Below, piece after piece: positions 25,593 to 34,291 of a stretch of 64,000 bases of DNA. Source of the DNA: CAWHMS01 sp963830495 (GTDB lineage Bacteria > Actinomycetota > Actinomycetes > Propionibacteriales > Nocardioidaceae); NCBI GenBank assembly GCA_963830495.1, contig CAWHMS010000002.1:558001-622000 (forward strand). The letters run 5' to 3'. Position 1 is the stretch's first letter, and the number at the start of each line of letters is the position of its first letter. The notes under the pieces were generated by a model. That model was given only the letters and a program-made list of their open reading frames with translations, was not told where the DNA came from and did no database searches. Both the position numbers and the translations under genes were made by a program.

Positions 25593-26843
25593 TCAGGAGT
25601 CGATGTCGGCGGGAAGTGCAGCCCAGACCTCAGGGCCGCCGACCCTGGCGTCAGCGGTCAGGCCGACCGATCGCTTGAAGGCCGTGACGGCAGCGACCGT
25701 GGCAGGCCCGAACCACCCGTTCTGCCGATCGCGGGGGAGCCGCAGCGCAACCTGGAGCGAGAAGACGGCCAGCCCGGCGTCCTGGCGGCGCAGGGTAGGT
25801 GACCCGGCCGTGCCGCGCGCCCAGGCCGCGGCGCTCCGAGCTGTCCAGTCGGGGGCGTCGAGGTCTGCGCTGCCCGGCAGCAGGCTCGCCCAGGTGGGGT
25901 CGTCGAGAGCGCCGGTGGGTGGCAGGTCGTGGCCGCGCTGGTAGTCGAGCACGGCGCGGCGGGTGGCGGTGCCGAACCGTCCGTTGCTGGCGACTCCGAG
26001 GCGTCGCTGCGCCCGTGCGACGGCGGCGCCGCTGCTGCCCAGCCACGCGAACGGCCGGGACGACGAGCGCGGGGCCGCCGCAGCGGCGGGGCAGGCTCGG
26101 GTGCGCGGCCTGCGTGGTGGGACAGCGCCGGGCTGCGAGCGGAGGAACTGGCAGCTGCCGACGTCGGTCGGCCACACCCGGCCGGTCCAGAAGGACGTGT
26201 GCGCCCGGGCGCCGTTCCAGCTCAGCGAGATGTGCACGTGACTCGTGTGCGGGTCGTAGCCGGTGTAGTCGCGCCAGGTGCCGGTGTAGGACGACCACGA
26301 CTTGCGGTTGTAGATCACGTACATGACGCCGAGGCGCGAGGCCATCTCTGCGCGGGTGCCCGACGGTCCCGGTCCGGTGAGCCACCCGAGGAAGTTCGCC
26401 GCTGCACGCCGGTCCGCCTTGTCTCCGACGTCGACCATCCAGTCCCAGGCCCGACCCTCCTTGTGCTCGGACTGGCCACCGACGGCACACGGGCGCGGAG
26501 CCGCCGAGCTGGTGCCGCCGCGGCCGTAGGTGTCCAGCACGAGCCGTCGCAGCCTGACCACTCCGCGCATCGCCGTCGTGCGGCAGGCGATCTGACCCTG
26601 GTACGACGCCGGCGGGTCGATCTGCCGACCGATGCCTCCCGGCGGGGTCAGCCCCTGCGGATGGTCGGGCAGGTGGACCGGCGGAGCTGCGCCGCGTAGC
26701 GCCAGCTCCGCCGTGGCGGTCGCGCCGGCCGGCGTCGCGGCGGTGGTGGAGGCGGAGCTGCCGGCGGCGGGAGCGCTCAGGCCTGCGGCCAGGGCGAGCA
26801 TCGCCAGCGCGACGCCGCCTCGTCCTGGTGTGACGTGCTGCAT
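25593..26843 (-). CDS. secreted cell-wall carboxypeptidase-like protein with two peptidoglycan-binding domains
   Basis: 416 residues from ATG at 26843 (GAGGG eight bases upstream; a TTG two codons earlier is possible). A signal peptide (LAMLALAAGLSAPAAG) precedes a domain with SEHKEGRAWDWMV and HTSHVHISLSWNG, the His/Asp pattern of VanY/ARB-07466-type peptidases. Two C-terminal PG_binding_1 repeats follow: AWLGSSGAAVARAQRRLG and the unit ending NGWFGPATVAAVTAFKRSVG. It likely trims or binds peptidoglycan outside the cell. Confidence 0.8.
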   Translation of the reverse strand: MQHVTPGRGGVALAMLALAAGLSAPAAGSSASTTAATPAGATATAELALRGAAPPVHLPDHPQGLTPPGGIGRQIDPPASYQGQIACRTTAMRGVVRLRRLVLDTYGRGGTSSAAPRPCAVGGQSEHKEGRAWDWMVDVGDKADRRAAANFLGWLTGPGPSGTRAEMASRLGVMYVIYNRKSWSSYTGTWRDYTGYDPHTSHVHISLSWNGARAHTSFWTGRVWPTDVGSCQFLRSQPGAVPPRRPRTRACPAAAAAPRSSSRPFAWLGSSGAAVARAQRRLGVASNGRFGTATRRAVLDYQRGHDLPPTGALDDPTWASLLPGSADLDAPDWTARSAAAWARGTAGSPTLRRQDAGLAVFSLQVALRLPRDRQNGWFGPATVAAVTAFKRSVGLTADARVGGPEVWAALPADIDS

Positions 26844-26958
26844 CGGCAACCCTCGGGTCGGTGACGCGCTGTGGACTCGGACTCACTCAGTGTCAAGGTT
26901 CGCCACGCAGTACGTCGGCGGAGCCGGCAAGGTCGAGCCGTTCGGGCCAACCGCCGCA

Positions 26959-27399
26959 TCAGTCGTTCGGCGTCGCCTCGTGACCGGGCTGACCGTGGGT
27001 ACGACGCTGCTCCTTGAGCTCGGCTTCGGCGAGATGCCGCCGACCCGCGGTCAGCGAGTCACGAGCCTCCTCCTCGAAGTCGCGGAAGGGCCGCCAGTAG
27101 GTGTCGTCGTACTCCTCCATGATCTGGAAGGTCCAGCGACCTGGCAGCACGTTGCGTCCGACGAGGTCGCGCGCGAGCCGATCGGCCAGCGCCGGGTGAC
27201 CGGCCGCGCGGAGCTGGTCGACCGCGTCCCCGAGCTTGAAGTCCGCCTCGCCGGTGAGCTGGTGAAAGGAGTACAGGTGCCCACGCGCCCGCTCGACCGT
27301 CTCGAGCGCCTCGGTGAGGCGGCCGACGGCCTCGACGGTGGCGTCCTCGAGTCCCTTCGGTCGGCGGTGTGACGGCGCCGGGCGATCCTGGTTGGCCAT
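26959..27399 (-). CDS. conserved hypothetical protein
   Basis: 146 residues, charged and helical, with the central segment VGRLTEALETVERARGHLYS, then FHQLTGEADFKLGDAVDQL, then LPGRWTFQIMEEYDDTYW. The ATG at 27399 is preferred; an ATG 21 codons earlier is poorer. The pattern of conserved aromatics recalls actinobacterial proteins of unknown function. Alone on the minus strand between the cell-wall gene and the divergent thiamine-binding gene. Confidence 0.65.
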   Translation of the reverse strand: MANQDRPAPSHRRPKGLEDATVEAVGRLTEALETVERARGHLYSFHQLTGEADFKLGDAVDQLRAAGHPALADRLARDLVGRNVLPGRWTFQIMEEYDDTYWRPFRDFEEEARDSLTAGRRHLAEAELKEQRRTHGQPGHEATPND

Positions 27400-27626
27400 G
27401 TGCGCGAGGGTAACGGCTGACTCGAGCGAGCACCGCGCATGGGCATCGACGGTCTCGCGCACTGACGCGTGTTCACGAGCTTTCTCGGCGGGCTGGCCGC
27501 AGGCCCGGTGTCCTTGCCGATCGGCTCGGCGGTGCCGTTGCTCGGTCGGCCCGGTGCCGTTGCCTCGGCCCGGCGGTGTCGTTGCCCGCTCGGCTCGGTG
27601 TCCCTGGGCATCGATAGGTTGGCCGG

Positions 27627-27926
27627 ATGCTTGTGGCGTTCAGCATCAGTCCAGCGACCGGCGACGACCACGGAGGTGTCGGCGCCGCCGTCGCCGAGGC
27701 GATCAAGGTCGTCCGCGACTCGGGCCTGCCTTGTGAGACCAACGCGATGTTCACCAACATCGAGGGAGAGTGGGACGAGGTGATGGCGGTCGTCAAGCGA
27801 GCCGTGGATGTCGTGGCCGCCTCGTCACCCCGGGTCGGGCTGGTGCTCAAGGCAGACATCCGGCCCGGCTACACCGATCAGCTGACCGCCAAGGTGGCGC
27901 GCATCGAGGCGCAGCTTTCGGACTGA
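27627..27926 (+). CDS. MTH1187-family thiamine-binding protein
   Basis: 99 residues. MLVAFSISPATGDDHGGVGA and the segment NAMFTNIEGEWDEVMAVVKR are typical of the small ferredoxin-like MTH1187/YkoF family that binds thiamine or its precursors. It starts with ATG and is followed 17 bases later by the MBL-fold gene on the same strand. No thiamine transport genes are nearby. Confidence 0.8.
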   Translation: MLVAFSISPATGDDHGGVGAAVAEAIKVVRDSGLPCETNAMFTNIEGEWDEVMAVVKRAVDVVAASSPRVGLVLKADIRPGYTDQLTAKVARIEAQLSD

Positions 27927-27943
27927 GCCGATACCGTGACCGA

Positions 27944-28741
27944 GTGCTGAGCCTGACCTGGCTGGGTCACTCGACAGTCGTCATCGACGTCGGTGGTGTC
28001 CGGCTGGTCACCGATCCCCTTCTCTTCCGACATGCGCCGCCACTGCGACGGTGGGGTGCACGCCCCGACGTCGAGTCGTGGCGCGGTGCGGACGCCGTAC
28101 TCCTGTCACACCTGCACCTTGACCATGCGGAGCTGCGGTCGCTGCGCAAGCTCGCCCCCGCCCCAGTGCTCACTGCAGCGCCGAACGCCGCGTGGCTGCG
28201 GCGCAAGGGCATCGAGACCCCGGTAGCCCTCGACGACGAGTGGTACGGCGTACCCGCCGACGGAGCCCGGCCACGCGATGACCTCGACGGTGTCCAGGTG
28301 CGCCTGGTGCCCGCCGTACATCGGTCCCGGCCGATGCCGCACCGGCCGAACGCCGCCAATGGGCACCTCATCCGAACCCGCGACAACGTGGTGGTGTGGG
28401 CTGCCGGCGACACCGAGCTGTACGCCGCCATGGGCGAGCTCGGACCCTGGGCGGGCGGCCGCGTCACCGTGGCGCTCATCCCGATCGGCGGGTGGGGGCC
28501 GCGACTCTCACCGGGACACCTGGACCCCGAGGAAGCAGCCGCAGCATGCGCGCTGGCCGACCCGGCGTACGTGCTGCCGGTGCACTGGGGGACGCTGCAC
28601 GCGCCGGGTGGCAGACAGGTCCCGCCGGGCTGGATGACTCGGCCCCGCGCGCAGTTCGCCGACGCGCTTGCCCGGGTGGCGCCGCGGTGTCGGCTCATCT
28701 CGGTGCGACCTGGCGAGCCCTGGACCGCGCCGCCGCGCTGA
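27944..28741 (+). CDS. MBL-fold metallo-hydrolase
   Basis: 265 residues from GTG at 27944. The N-terminal beta strands LSLTWLGHSTVVIDVGGVRL lead to the metal site LLSHLHLDHAEL (HxHxDH). AVHRSRPMPHR and AGDTELY supply the further ligands, and VLPVHWGTLHAPG the last. It resembles UlaG/RomA-type beta-lactamase-fold hydrolases. Substrate unknown. Second gene of a pair with the thiamine-binding protein. Confidence 0.85.
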   Translation: MLSLTWLGHSTVVIDVGGVRLVTDPLLFRHAPPLRRWGARPDVESWRGADAVLLSHLHLDHAELRSLRKLAPAPVLTAAPNAAWLRRKGIETPVALDDEWYGVPADGARPRDDLDGVQVRLVPAVHRSRPMPHRPNAANGHLIRTRDNVVVWAAGDTELYAAMGELGPWAGGRVTVALIPIGGWGPRLSPGHLDPEEAAAACALADPAYVLPVHWGTLHAPGGRQVPPGWMTRPRAQFADALARVAPRCRLISVRPGEPWTAPPR

Positions 28742-28839
28742 GCCACTCGAAGCTGGGCATCGGCGCGCGAGGTGTGGGTAGTTCGACCGAACTGTGCGTC
28801 TTCATAGTGCAACCATCGGTGAGGTGACACCATCGCAGG

Positions 28840-30963
28840 GTGGACACCGCGGTGACGCAGTGGGACTCGGTCGAGATCGACCCCCGCGCGGCTACTCCCA
28901 TGCGCAGGGTGGACGTCTACCTGGCGCTTGCGGTGACCACGCTGACATGCGTGGTCTACGTGGTCGCGCTGTCCATCGACGTGCTGCCGTCGCGGGGGCT
29001 GGCGGTCGCCTTCTTTGCTGCTGCGCCGATCTGCGCGGTGTTCGCCCTGCTGGTGCTGGCGGTGCGGGCACGGGCGGAGTCGGACGCGATGCTGGGGTGG
29101 TTTGCGAGCGGTCTGGCGGTCACCTTCGTCGCGATGCTGCTGCAGCTGATCTCGTACCCGCTCGTGACTCGGGCGGGCGGGTTCCTCCGGACCAGCGACG
29201 ACGGCAGCGCAGGCCTGTATCTGCTCTTCCACCTGGCGCTGTTCGGCGGAGCGCTGGCCGGGGCGCTCGATGCTCGAGCACGTTGGCAGCTGCCGGCGGT
29301 CATCGTAGGTGTCTCGCTCGCGTTCCTGGTCGCGATCGATGCCGTGCCGTTGCCCGACCTGCTGCGCTCCGACGGCACCTTCACCCCGCTGCTCATCGTT
29401 GTCGAGTTCCTGCTGGCAGGTCTGGTCGCCGTGGCGATGGCGCTGTGGGTCTACCGTTCCGGACGTTCGGCGTCGGCGCTGCGCGGGTGGGTGGGAGTCG
29501 CCCTGCTGCTCGCCGTGTACGAGCTGCTGATCAACGCCCTGGCTGGTGAGCGCTTCGGGTCGGTGTGGTGGGCGAGTCTCTCGCTTCGTGTGGCCACCTT
29601 CCTCGTGCTGGCGGCCGGTTCCATCATCGCCGTCTTGTGGGCGCTCCGGGATCAGGAGTCCTACACGCACGAGGAGCTGGAACGGCGGGAGGGACAGCTT
29701 CGACGCTCCAACCGGATCACCAGCCAGCTGCTGGCCTACGCCGAGGACCTGGCCGAGGCCGTGACACCTGCCGAGGTGGGTAAGGTGCTCTGCTCGGACG
29801 CCCTGCGGCATACGGGGATGGCACACGCAGCGATCGCCCTCGTCACCGATGGCGGCCGCCGCCTGGAGCTGTTGGCCTCGGCCCAGTACGACGAGATGGC
29901 ACGTCCGCAGATCCAGCACATCGACGGCGGCGAGCGGCTTCCCGAGCCGGAGGAGCTGCTCGCCTCGGGTCCGGTGTTCCTCACCAGCCGGGAGGAGATC
30001 CGCGCGCGGTTCCCGACCATCGCCGAGTGGCGGAGTCGTCCGGCGGTGGCCATGGCCGTGCTGCCGATCCGGGTCGGTGACACGACCACCGGCGTCCTGC
30101 TCGTCTGGGGTCCCGAACCCAAGTGGTGGATCCCGCTGCAACAGGACCTGCTCAACGGCCTCGTCACCCAAGGCGGGCAGGCGATCGCGCGAGCTCGTGC
30201 GTACGCGGCCGAGCGTGACGCCGCTCTGACACTGCAGGAGTCTCTCCTGCCAGCGCGGCTACCTCGCCCCCGAGGCCTCCGCCTGGCGGCCCGCTACGTG
30301 CCCGGCGAGCGGGGCCTGGTCGTGGGAGGGGACTGGTACGACTGCGTCGAGATCGACGAGCATCGAGTGGCACTGATCGTGGGCGACGTCATGGGGAAGG
30401 GTCTCCGTGCGGCGACGCAGATGGGACAGATCCGCACCACGGTGCGGGCCCTGGCCACCGTCGACCCCTCACCAGAGGCGGTGCTCAACGCCTTGGACGG
30501 GCAGTCGATCGGTCTCGAAGACGGCCGGATCGCCACGCTTGTCTATGTGCTGCTCGACATCGCAGCCGGCACGGCGCAGGTCGCTCGCGCCGGCCACCTG
30601 CCGCCCTTGTTGGTGTCGACGGATGGCGTCGGGACGTTCGTCTATGAGGGTGGGTCACCGCCGCTGGGCGTCTCGATCGGCGCACGCCCGGCGGTCACTG
30701 TCCCGTTCCCGCCCGGGAGCATGCTCGTTCTCTACACCGATGGGGCAGTCGAGGATCGTCAGCATGGGCTCGATCGGCTCGCCGACCTCGTGACGACGGC
30801 CGAGCGCATCGGCGCTCAACTCCGCCCCGATGTGGAGTCGTTCGTGACCGCCCTGCTGGATCAGATCAACACCGAGGACCGTCCCGATGACGTGGCCCTG
30901 CTGGTCGCGGAGTTCTCCGGCGTCGATGCCCTGCTGTCCCCACAGCCTCGAGAGTGGGCCTAG
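28840..30963 (+). CDS. membrane-anchored GAF and SpoIIE (PP2C-type) phosphatase
   Basis: 707 residues from GTG. Residues about 25-270 contain seven or more membrane spans, then a short coiled coil (HEELERREGQLRRSNR), a GAF domain (about 300-455) and a SpoIIE/PPM phosphatase (about 470-695) with VVGGDWYDCVEI, IVGDVMGKGL and LVLYTDGAVEDR metal motifs. It should dephosphorylate an anti-anti-sigma protein in response to a membrane or ligand signal. No anti-sigma pair is adjacent; the GHKL ATPase at 13969 is a possible unlinked partner. Five bases separate it from the serine hydrolase gene. Confidence 0.87.
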   Translation: MDTAVTQWDSVEIDPRAATPMRRVDVYLALAVTTLTCVVYVVALSIDVLPSRGLAVAFFAAAPICAVFALLVLAVRARAESDAMLGWFASGLAVTFVAMLLQLISYPLVTRAGGFLRTSDDGSAGLYLLFHLALFGGALAGALDARARWQLPAVIVGVSLAFLVAIDAVPLPDLLRSDGTFTPLLIVVEFLLAGLVAVAMALWVYRSGRSASALRGWVGVALLLAVYELLINALAGERFGSVWWASLSLRVATFLVLAAGSIIAVLWALRDQESYTHEELERREGQLRRSNRITSQLLAYAEDLAEAVTPAEVGKVLCSDALRHTGMAHAAIALVTDGGRRLELLASAQYDEMARPQIQHIDGGERLPEPEELLASGPVFLTSREEIRARFPTIAEWRSRPAVAMAVLPIRVGDTTTGVLLVWGPEPKWWIPLQQDLLNGLVTQGGQAIARARAYAAERDAALTLQESLLPARLPRPRGLRLAARYVPGERGLVVGGDWYDCVEIDEHRVALIVGDVMGKGLRAATQMGQIRTTVRALATVDPSPEAVLNALDGQSIGLEDGRIATLVYVLLDIAAGTAQVARAGHLPPLLVSTDGVGTFVYEGGSPPLGVSIGARPAVTVPFPPGSMLVLYTDGAVEDRQHGLDRLADLVTTAERIGAQLRPDVESFVTALLDQINTEDRPDDVALLVAEFSGVDALLSPQPREWA

Positions 30964-30967
30964 AGCG

Positions 30968-31972
30968 ATGCAGCCACTGGCCGAGGCGCTGGACACCGCT
31001 GCCGCCGAGCACCGGTTCTCCGGCGTCGTGTACGTCGAGAGGGCAGGCAGCGTCGAGATCGCGAGGGCCTACGGCCTGGCGGATCGGCGGCACGGCATCG
31101 CCAATGCTGTCGACACGCGGTTCGCGATCGCCAGCGGAAACAAGGCGATGACCGCGCTCGTGGTGGTCAGCCTGATCGAGGAGGGGGCTCTACAGCTCTC
31201 GACGACCGCTCGGTCGCTGCTCGGAGCCGACCTCCCGCTGATCCGCGACGACGTCACGCTCGAACATCTCCTCGCGCACCGGTCGGGGATCGGCGACTAC
31301 TTCGACGAGTCCGCAGGGCACGAGATCACCGACTACGTATTGCCTGTGTCGGTTCACGAGCTCGCCACGACCGAGCAGTACCTCGCCGTCCTGGACGGCT
31401 TCGAGCCCGCGTTCGCGCCGGATGAGCGGTTTGCCTACTGCAATGGCGGCTTCGTGGTCCTGGCGCTGATCGCGGAGCGGGCCAGCGGCGTACCCTTCCC
31501 CGACCTCGTCCGGGCGCGAGTGTGCGAGCCGGCCGGGATGGTGGACACCGAGTTCTTGCGCTCGGACGAGCTGCCGGGGCGCGCGGCGGTCGGCTACCTC
31601 GAGCATGACGGCCTGCGGACCAATGTGTTCCACCTCCCGGTCCGCGGCAGCGGGGACGGCGGGATCTACTCGACGGCGGCAGACTGGAGCAGATTCTGGA
31701 CTGCTCTCTTCGCGGGCAGGATCGTGTCGCGAGAGTGGGTGGCCGAGATGGTGCGGCCGCGCAGCGACGTACCGGAGGAGTCCCGACGCTACGGCCTGGG
31801 CTTCTGGCTGCACGCGACGAGCGACGTCGTGATGGTAGAGGGGTACGACGCCGGCGTCTCGTTCCGCAGCGCGCACGACCCGTCGACCACGACGACGTAC
31901 ACGGTCATCTCCAACACCCCAGAGGGCGCCTGGCCGGTGGTGTGGCTGCTCGAGCAGCGACTGACAAGCTGA
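30968..31972 (+). CDS. serine hydrolase of the beta-lactamase/class C family
   Basis: 334 residues. Catalytic motif SGNK (Ser56, Lys59) and YCN (Tyr157, Asn159) place it in the class-C beta-lactamase/D-aminopeptidase/esterase superfamily. HRSGIGDYF and GDGGIYSTAADWSRFW are also typical. No signal peptide is visible, so it is likely cytoplasmic. It follows the SpoIIE phosphatase by five bases and should be co-transcribed. Confidence 0.85.
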   Translation: MQPLAEALDTAAAEHRFSGVVYVERAGSVEIARAYGLADRRHGIANAVDTRFAIASGNKAMTALVVVSLIEEGALQLSTTARSLLGADLPLIRDDVTLEHLLAHRSGIGDYFDESAGHEITDYVLPVSVHELATTEQYLAVLDGFEPAFAPDERFAYCNGGFVVLALIAERASGVPFPDLVRARVCEPAGMVDTEFLRSDELPGRAAVGYLEHDGLRTNVFHLPVRGSGDGGIYSTAADWSRFWTALFAGRIVSREWVAEMVRPRSDVPEESRRYGLGFWLHATSDVVMVEGYDAGVSFRSAHDPSTTTTYTVISNTPEGAWPVVWLLEQRLTS

Positions 31973-32096
31973 TCTCCCTCGCAGCGCTCGGACCGACCCT
32001 TGGTGGGCTTGCGCTCGTCGTTATGGTGTCCGAAATAGCGTGCGACCGATGCGGGTCGGCGCCTGCATGGCGAACGAATTTTTCGGAGGGGTGGCT

Positions 32097-32822
32097 ATGC
32101 GAGGTATACGGGGGCCGGTCGTTTCGGCGATCGCCGCAGTCGGCGTGTTGGTGGCGACGCCCGCAGCAGCAATGGAGATCAGCGGCAACTGGCGGATGGA
32201 GGAGGGCTCGAACGCGTCAGTAATGACCGACGCGTCGCCCAACAACCTCGACGGCAACATCGGATCAGACGTGATCACCGGGCGGGTGAGCAGTAGCGGC
32301 TCCCGCTTCTATCACTTCGAGGGGCCGTCACGGGTCGTCAATGACGAGCGGCTCGTGCTGGTACCGGACAACCCGCGTCTCGACCCGGGCACCAGCGAGT
32401 ACTCGATCACCATCCGCTTCCGGACCAGCGCGGGCGGACCGAACATTATCCAGAAGGGCCAGTCGGAGACCAGCGGCGGCATGTGGAAGCTGGTGCTCAA
32501 GACGCACTGGCCGCGCTGCCACTTCCGGGACGGCAACCACAACACCAAGGCGATCGGATTCGTGAACTCGCCGCTGCCGCAAGCCAGGGCAGATGACGGG
32601 CAGTGGCACATCCTGCAGTGCGAACGCCTCTCCAACGGCGTGCGCGTGACGATGGATGAGGGAACGCAGGACGAGATGAAGCGCTTCATCAAGGGCTCGA
32701 TCGGCAACATCGACAACCGCTTCCCGCTCTCGATCGGCGGCAAGTCGGCGTGCAACGGGCAGGACGTCACCTGCGACTACCTCAACGGTGACATCGACTG
32801 GATCCGGATCGAGAAGGGATAG
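32097..32822 (+). CDS. secreted LamG/concanavalin-like protein
   Basis: 241 residues from ATG behind CGGAGGGG. Signal peptide GPVVSAIAAVGVLVATPAAA is followed by GNWRMEEGSNASVMTDASPN, the typical opening of LamG jelly-roll domains, and ends with LNGDIDWIRIEKG. LamG domains bind carbohydrate or protein outside the cell. It has no catalytic residues. It starts a series of three secreted proteins on the plus strand. Confidence 0.8.
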   Translation: MRGIRGPVVSAIAAVGVLVATPAAAMEISGNWRMEEGSNASVMTDASPNNLDGNIGSDVITGRVSSSGSRFYHFEGPSRVVNDERLVLVPDNPRLDPGTSEYSITIRFRTSAGGPNIIQKGQSETSGGMWKLVLKTHWPRCHFRDGNHNTKAIGFVNSPLPQARADDGQWHILQCERLSNGVRVTMDEGTQDEMKRFIKGSIGNIDNRFPLSIGGKSACNGQDVTCDYLNGDIDWIRIEKG

Positions 32823-32948
32823 CTTTCCCGCATCTCGAGCCACCGGGCGTTGTACGCAGAAGTGCGTATAGATCGGCTCGCGTGCTTGGCCTAACTTCCG
32901 GGTTGAGCATCCGGAGACATCCGGGTCGTACGACGAGGGAGACGGGGA

Positions 32949-34250
32949 GTGACCCACGAGACGAGTCCAGCGCCGCGGAGGCGACGGACACGCCACGAGT
33001 GCCTGCGGCTGCTGGCGTTCTACGCCTTCGTGTCTGCGGCACTCTTCGCCGTACTCGTCGCACCGTCGCGCGCCGCAGACTGGACCGCGACCGACACCGT
33101 CGGCGTCTCCGGACTGGGCGCGACGGTCGAGACGTGGGAGGCCAACCCGGTCGACTACGACGACGACGGCGACGAGGACGTGTGGATCGGATACCACGAC
33201 CAAGGCGCGAAGCTGTGGCGGAACGACGGGCAGGGCCGATACACCAGGGTGGCGGCCGCGGCCTGGCCGCGTGTCAGCGCGGAGGACAAGGTCGTCGATC
33301 GCCACTTCTGCGACTGGGCGGACGTGGACCGCAACGGTCTGCCGGACGCCTACTGCGGCGCCGGACGGGGCGGCGCGAACGGGGTCAAGCAGGGGCGGGA
33401 CAACGAGCTGTGGATGCAGACCGCTGTCGGCAGCTTCACCGAAGTCGGGACGGCACGCGGCGTCGGCGATCCGTGCGGACGCAGCCACTATGTGACCTTC
33501 CTGCGTGCCAACGGCGACGCCTACCCCGACATCTACGTCGGCAACGCGCCACCGCGGTCCGACCCGGACGACCCCTGTGACGAGCCGGACAGCGGGCTAC
33601 CCGACGAGGGCAGCAAGCTGTATCTCAACGACTCGGGACGGGGCTTCCGCCAGGCGACCGGGTGGGGCATCTCTGGCAACGGTGGGGTCCGCTGCGTCGA
33701 GACGGGTGACTTCTCCGGCGACGGACGAGATGACCTGCTCGTGTGCGGCCAGCCCACCGCCCGGCTCTATCGCAACAATGCGGGATCCGGATTCATCAAC
33801 GTGGCGTCCGGGAACAACCTCACCGGCAGTTACAGCGACATGGAGTTCGCCGACATCGACGGAGACTCCGACCTCGACCTTGTGTCAGCGGCCGGGCGCA
33901 ATGTCTCCTACCACCTGAACGCCGGGGGCCGCTTCGCCGCAGCCGTCAGAGTGACGACGGTGCCCACCGGCGGATCCGTTCGCTCGATCGCCACGGGAGA
34001 TGCCGATGGCGACGGCGATCTCGACATCCATGTCCTGGTCTCGAACATCACCGCCGGCACCAATCCGGCGGACCGCATCATGCTCAACAACGGACTCTCC
34101 TTCAGCCCTGTCACCGCACCCGCAGCAGGCGGTATCGGGGACGCCGTCGTCGCGCTCGACGGCGACGGCAACGGCCGCGTGGAGTTCCTGGTGCTCAACG
34201 GCGTCGAGGTCAACGGTCCGATCCAGCGCGTCGAGCTGCGCACCGGCTGA
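32949..34250 (+). CDS. secreted FG-GAP/VCBS-repeat protein 1
   Basis: 433 residues from GTG. A hydrophobic signal (LLAFYAFVSAALFAVLVAPS) is followed by about six calcium-binding beta-propeller repeats, visible as DYDDDGDEDVWIG, DVDRNGLPDAYCG, DFSGDGRDDLLVCG, DIDGDSDLDLVSA and DADGDGDLDIHVLV. Such propellers resemble integrin alpha and act in adhesion or recognition. A close paralogue follows 41 bases downstream. Confidence 0.87.
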   Translation: MTHETSPAPRRRRTRHECLRLLAFYAFVSAALFAVLVAPSRAADWTATDTVGVSGLGATVETWEANPVDYDDDGDEDVWIGYHDQGAKLWRNDGQGRYTRVAAAAWPRVSAEDKVVDRHFCDWADVDRNGLPDAYCGAGRGGANGVKQGRDNELWMQTAVGSFTEVGTARGVGDPCGRSHYVTFLRANGDAYPDIYVGNAPPRSDPDDPCDEPDSGLPDEGSKLYLNDSGRGFRQATGWGISGNGGVRCVETGDFSGDGRDDLLVCGQPTARLYRNNAGSGFINVASGNNLTGSYSDMEFADIDGDSDLDLVSAAGRNVSYHLNAGGRFAAAVRVTTVPTGGSVRSIATGDADGDGDLDIHVLVSNITAGTNPADRIMLNNGLSFSPVTAPAAGGIGDAVVALDGDGNGRVEFLVLNGVEVNGPIQRVELRTG

Positions 34251-34291
34251 CTTCTCGCCCGACATGCTCGACCGGGCCGCAGGAGGAGCTC

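Noticed and set aside
22308..25802. A 1164-codon plus-strand frame opposite the decarboxylase and M3 peptidase genes
   Set aside because: It is antisense to two clearly conserved proteins and has random Arg/His/Val-rich composition; a shadow of high-GC codon bias.
27967..30171. A 734-codon minus-strand frame opposite the SpoIIE phosphatase gene
   Set aside because: Composition is dominated by Arg, His and Gln from third-position GC; antisense to a conserved protein.
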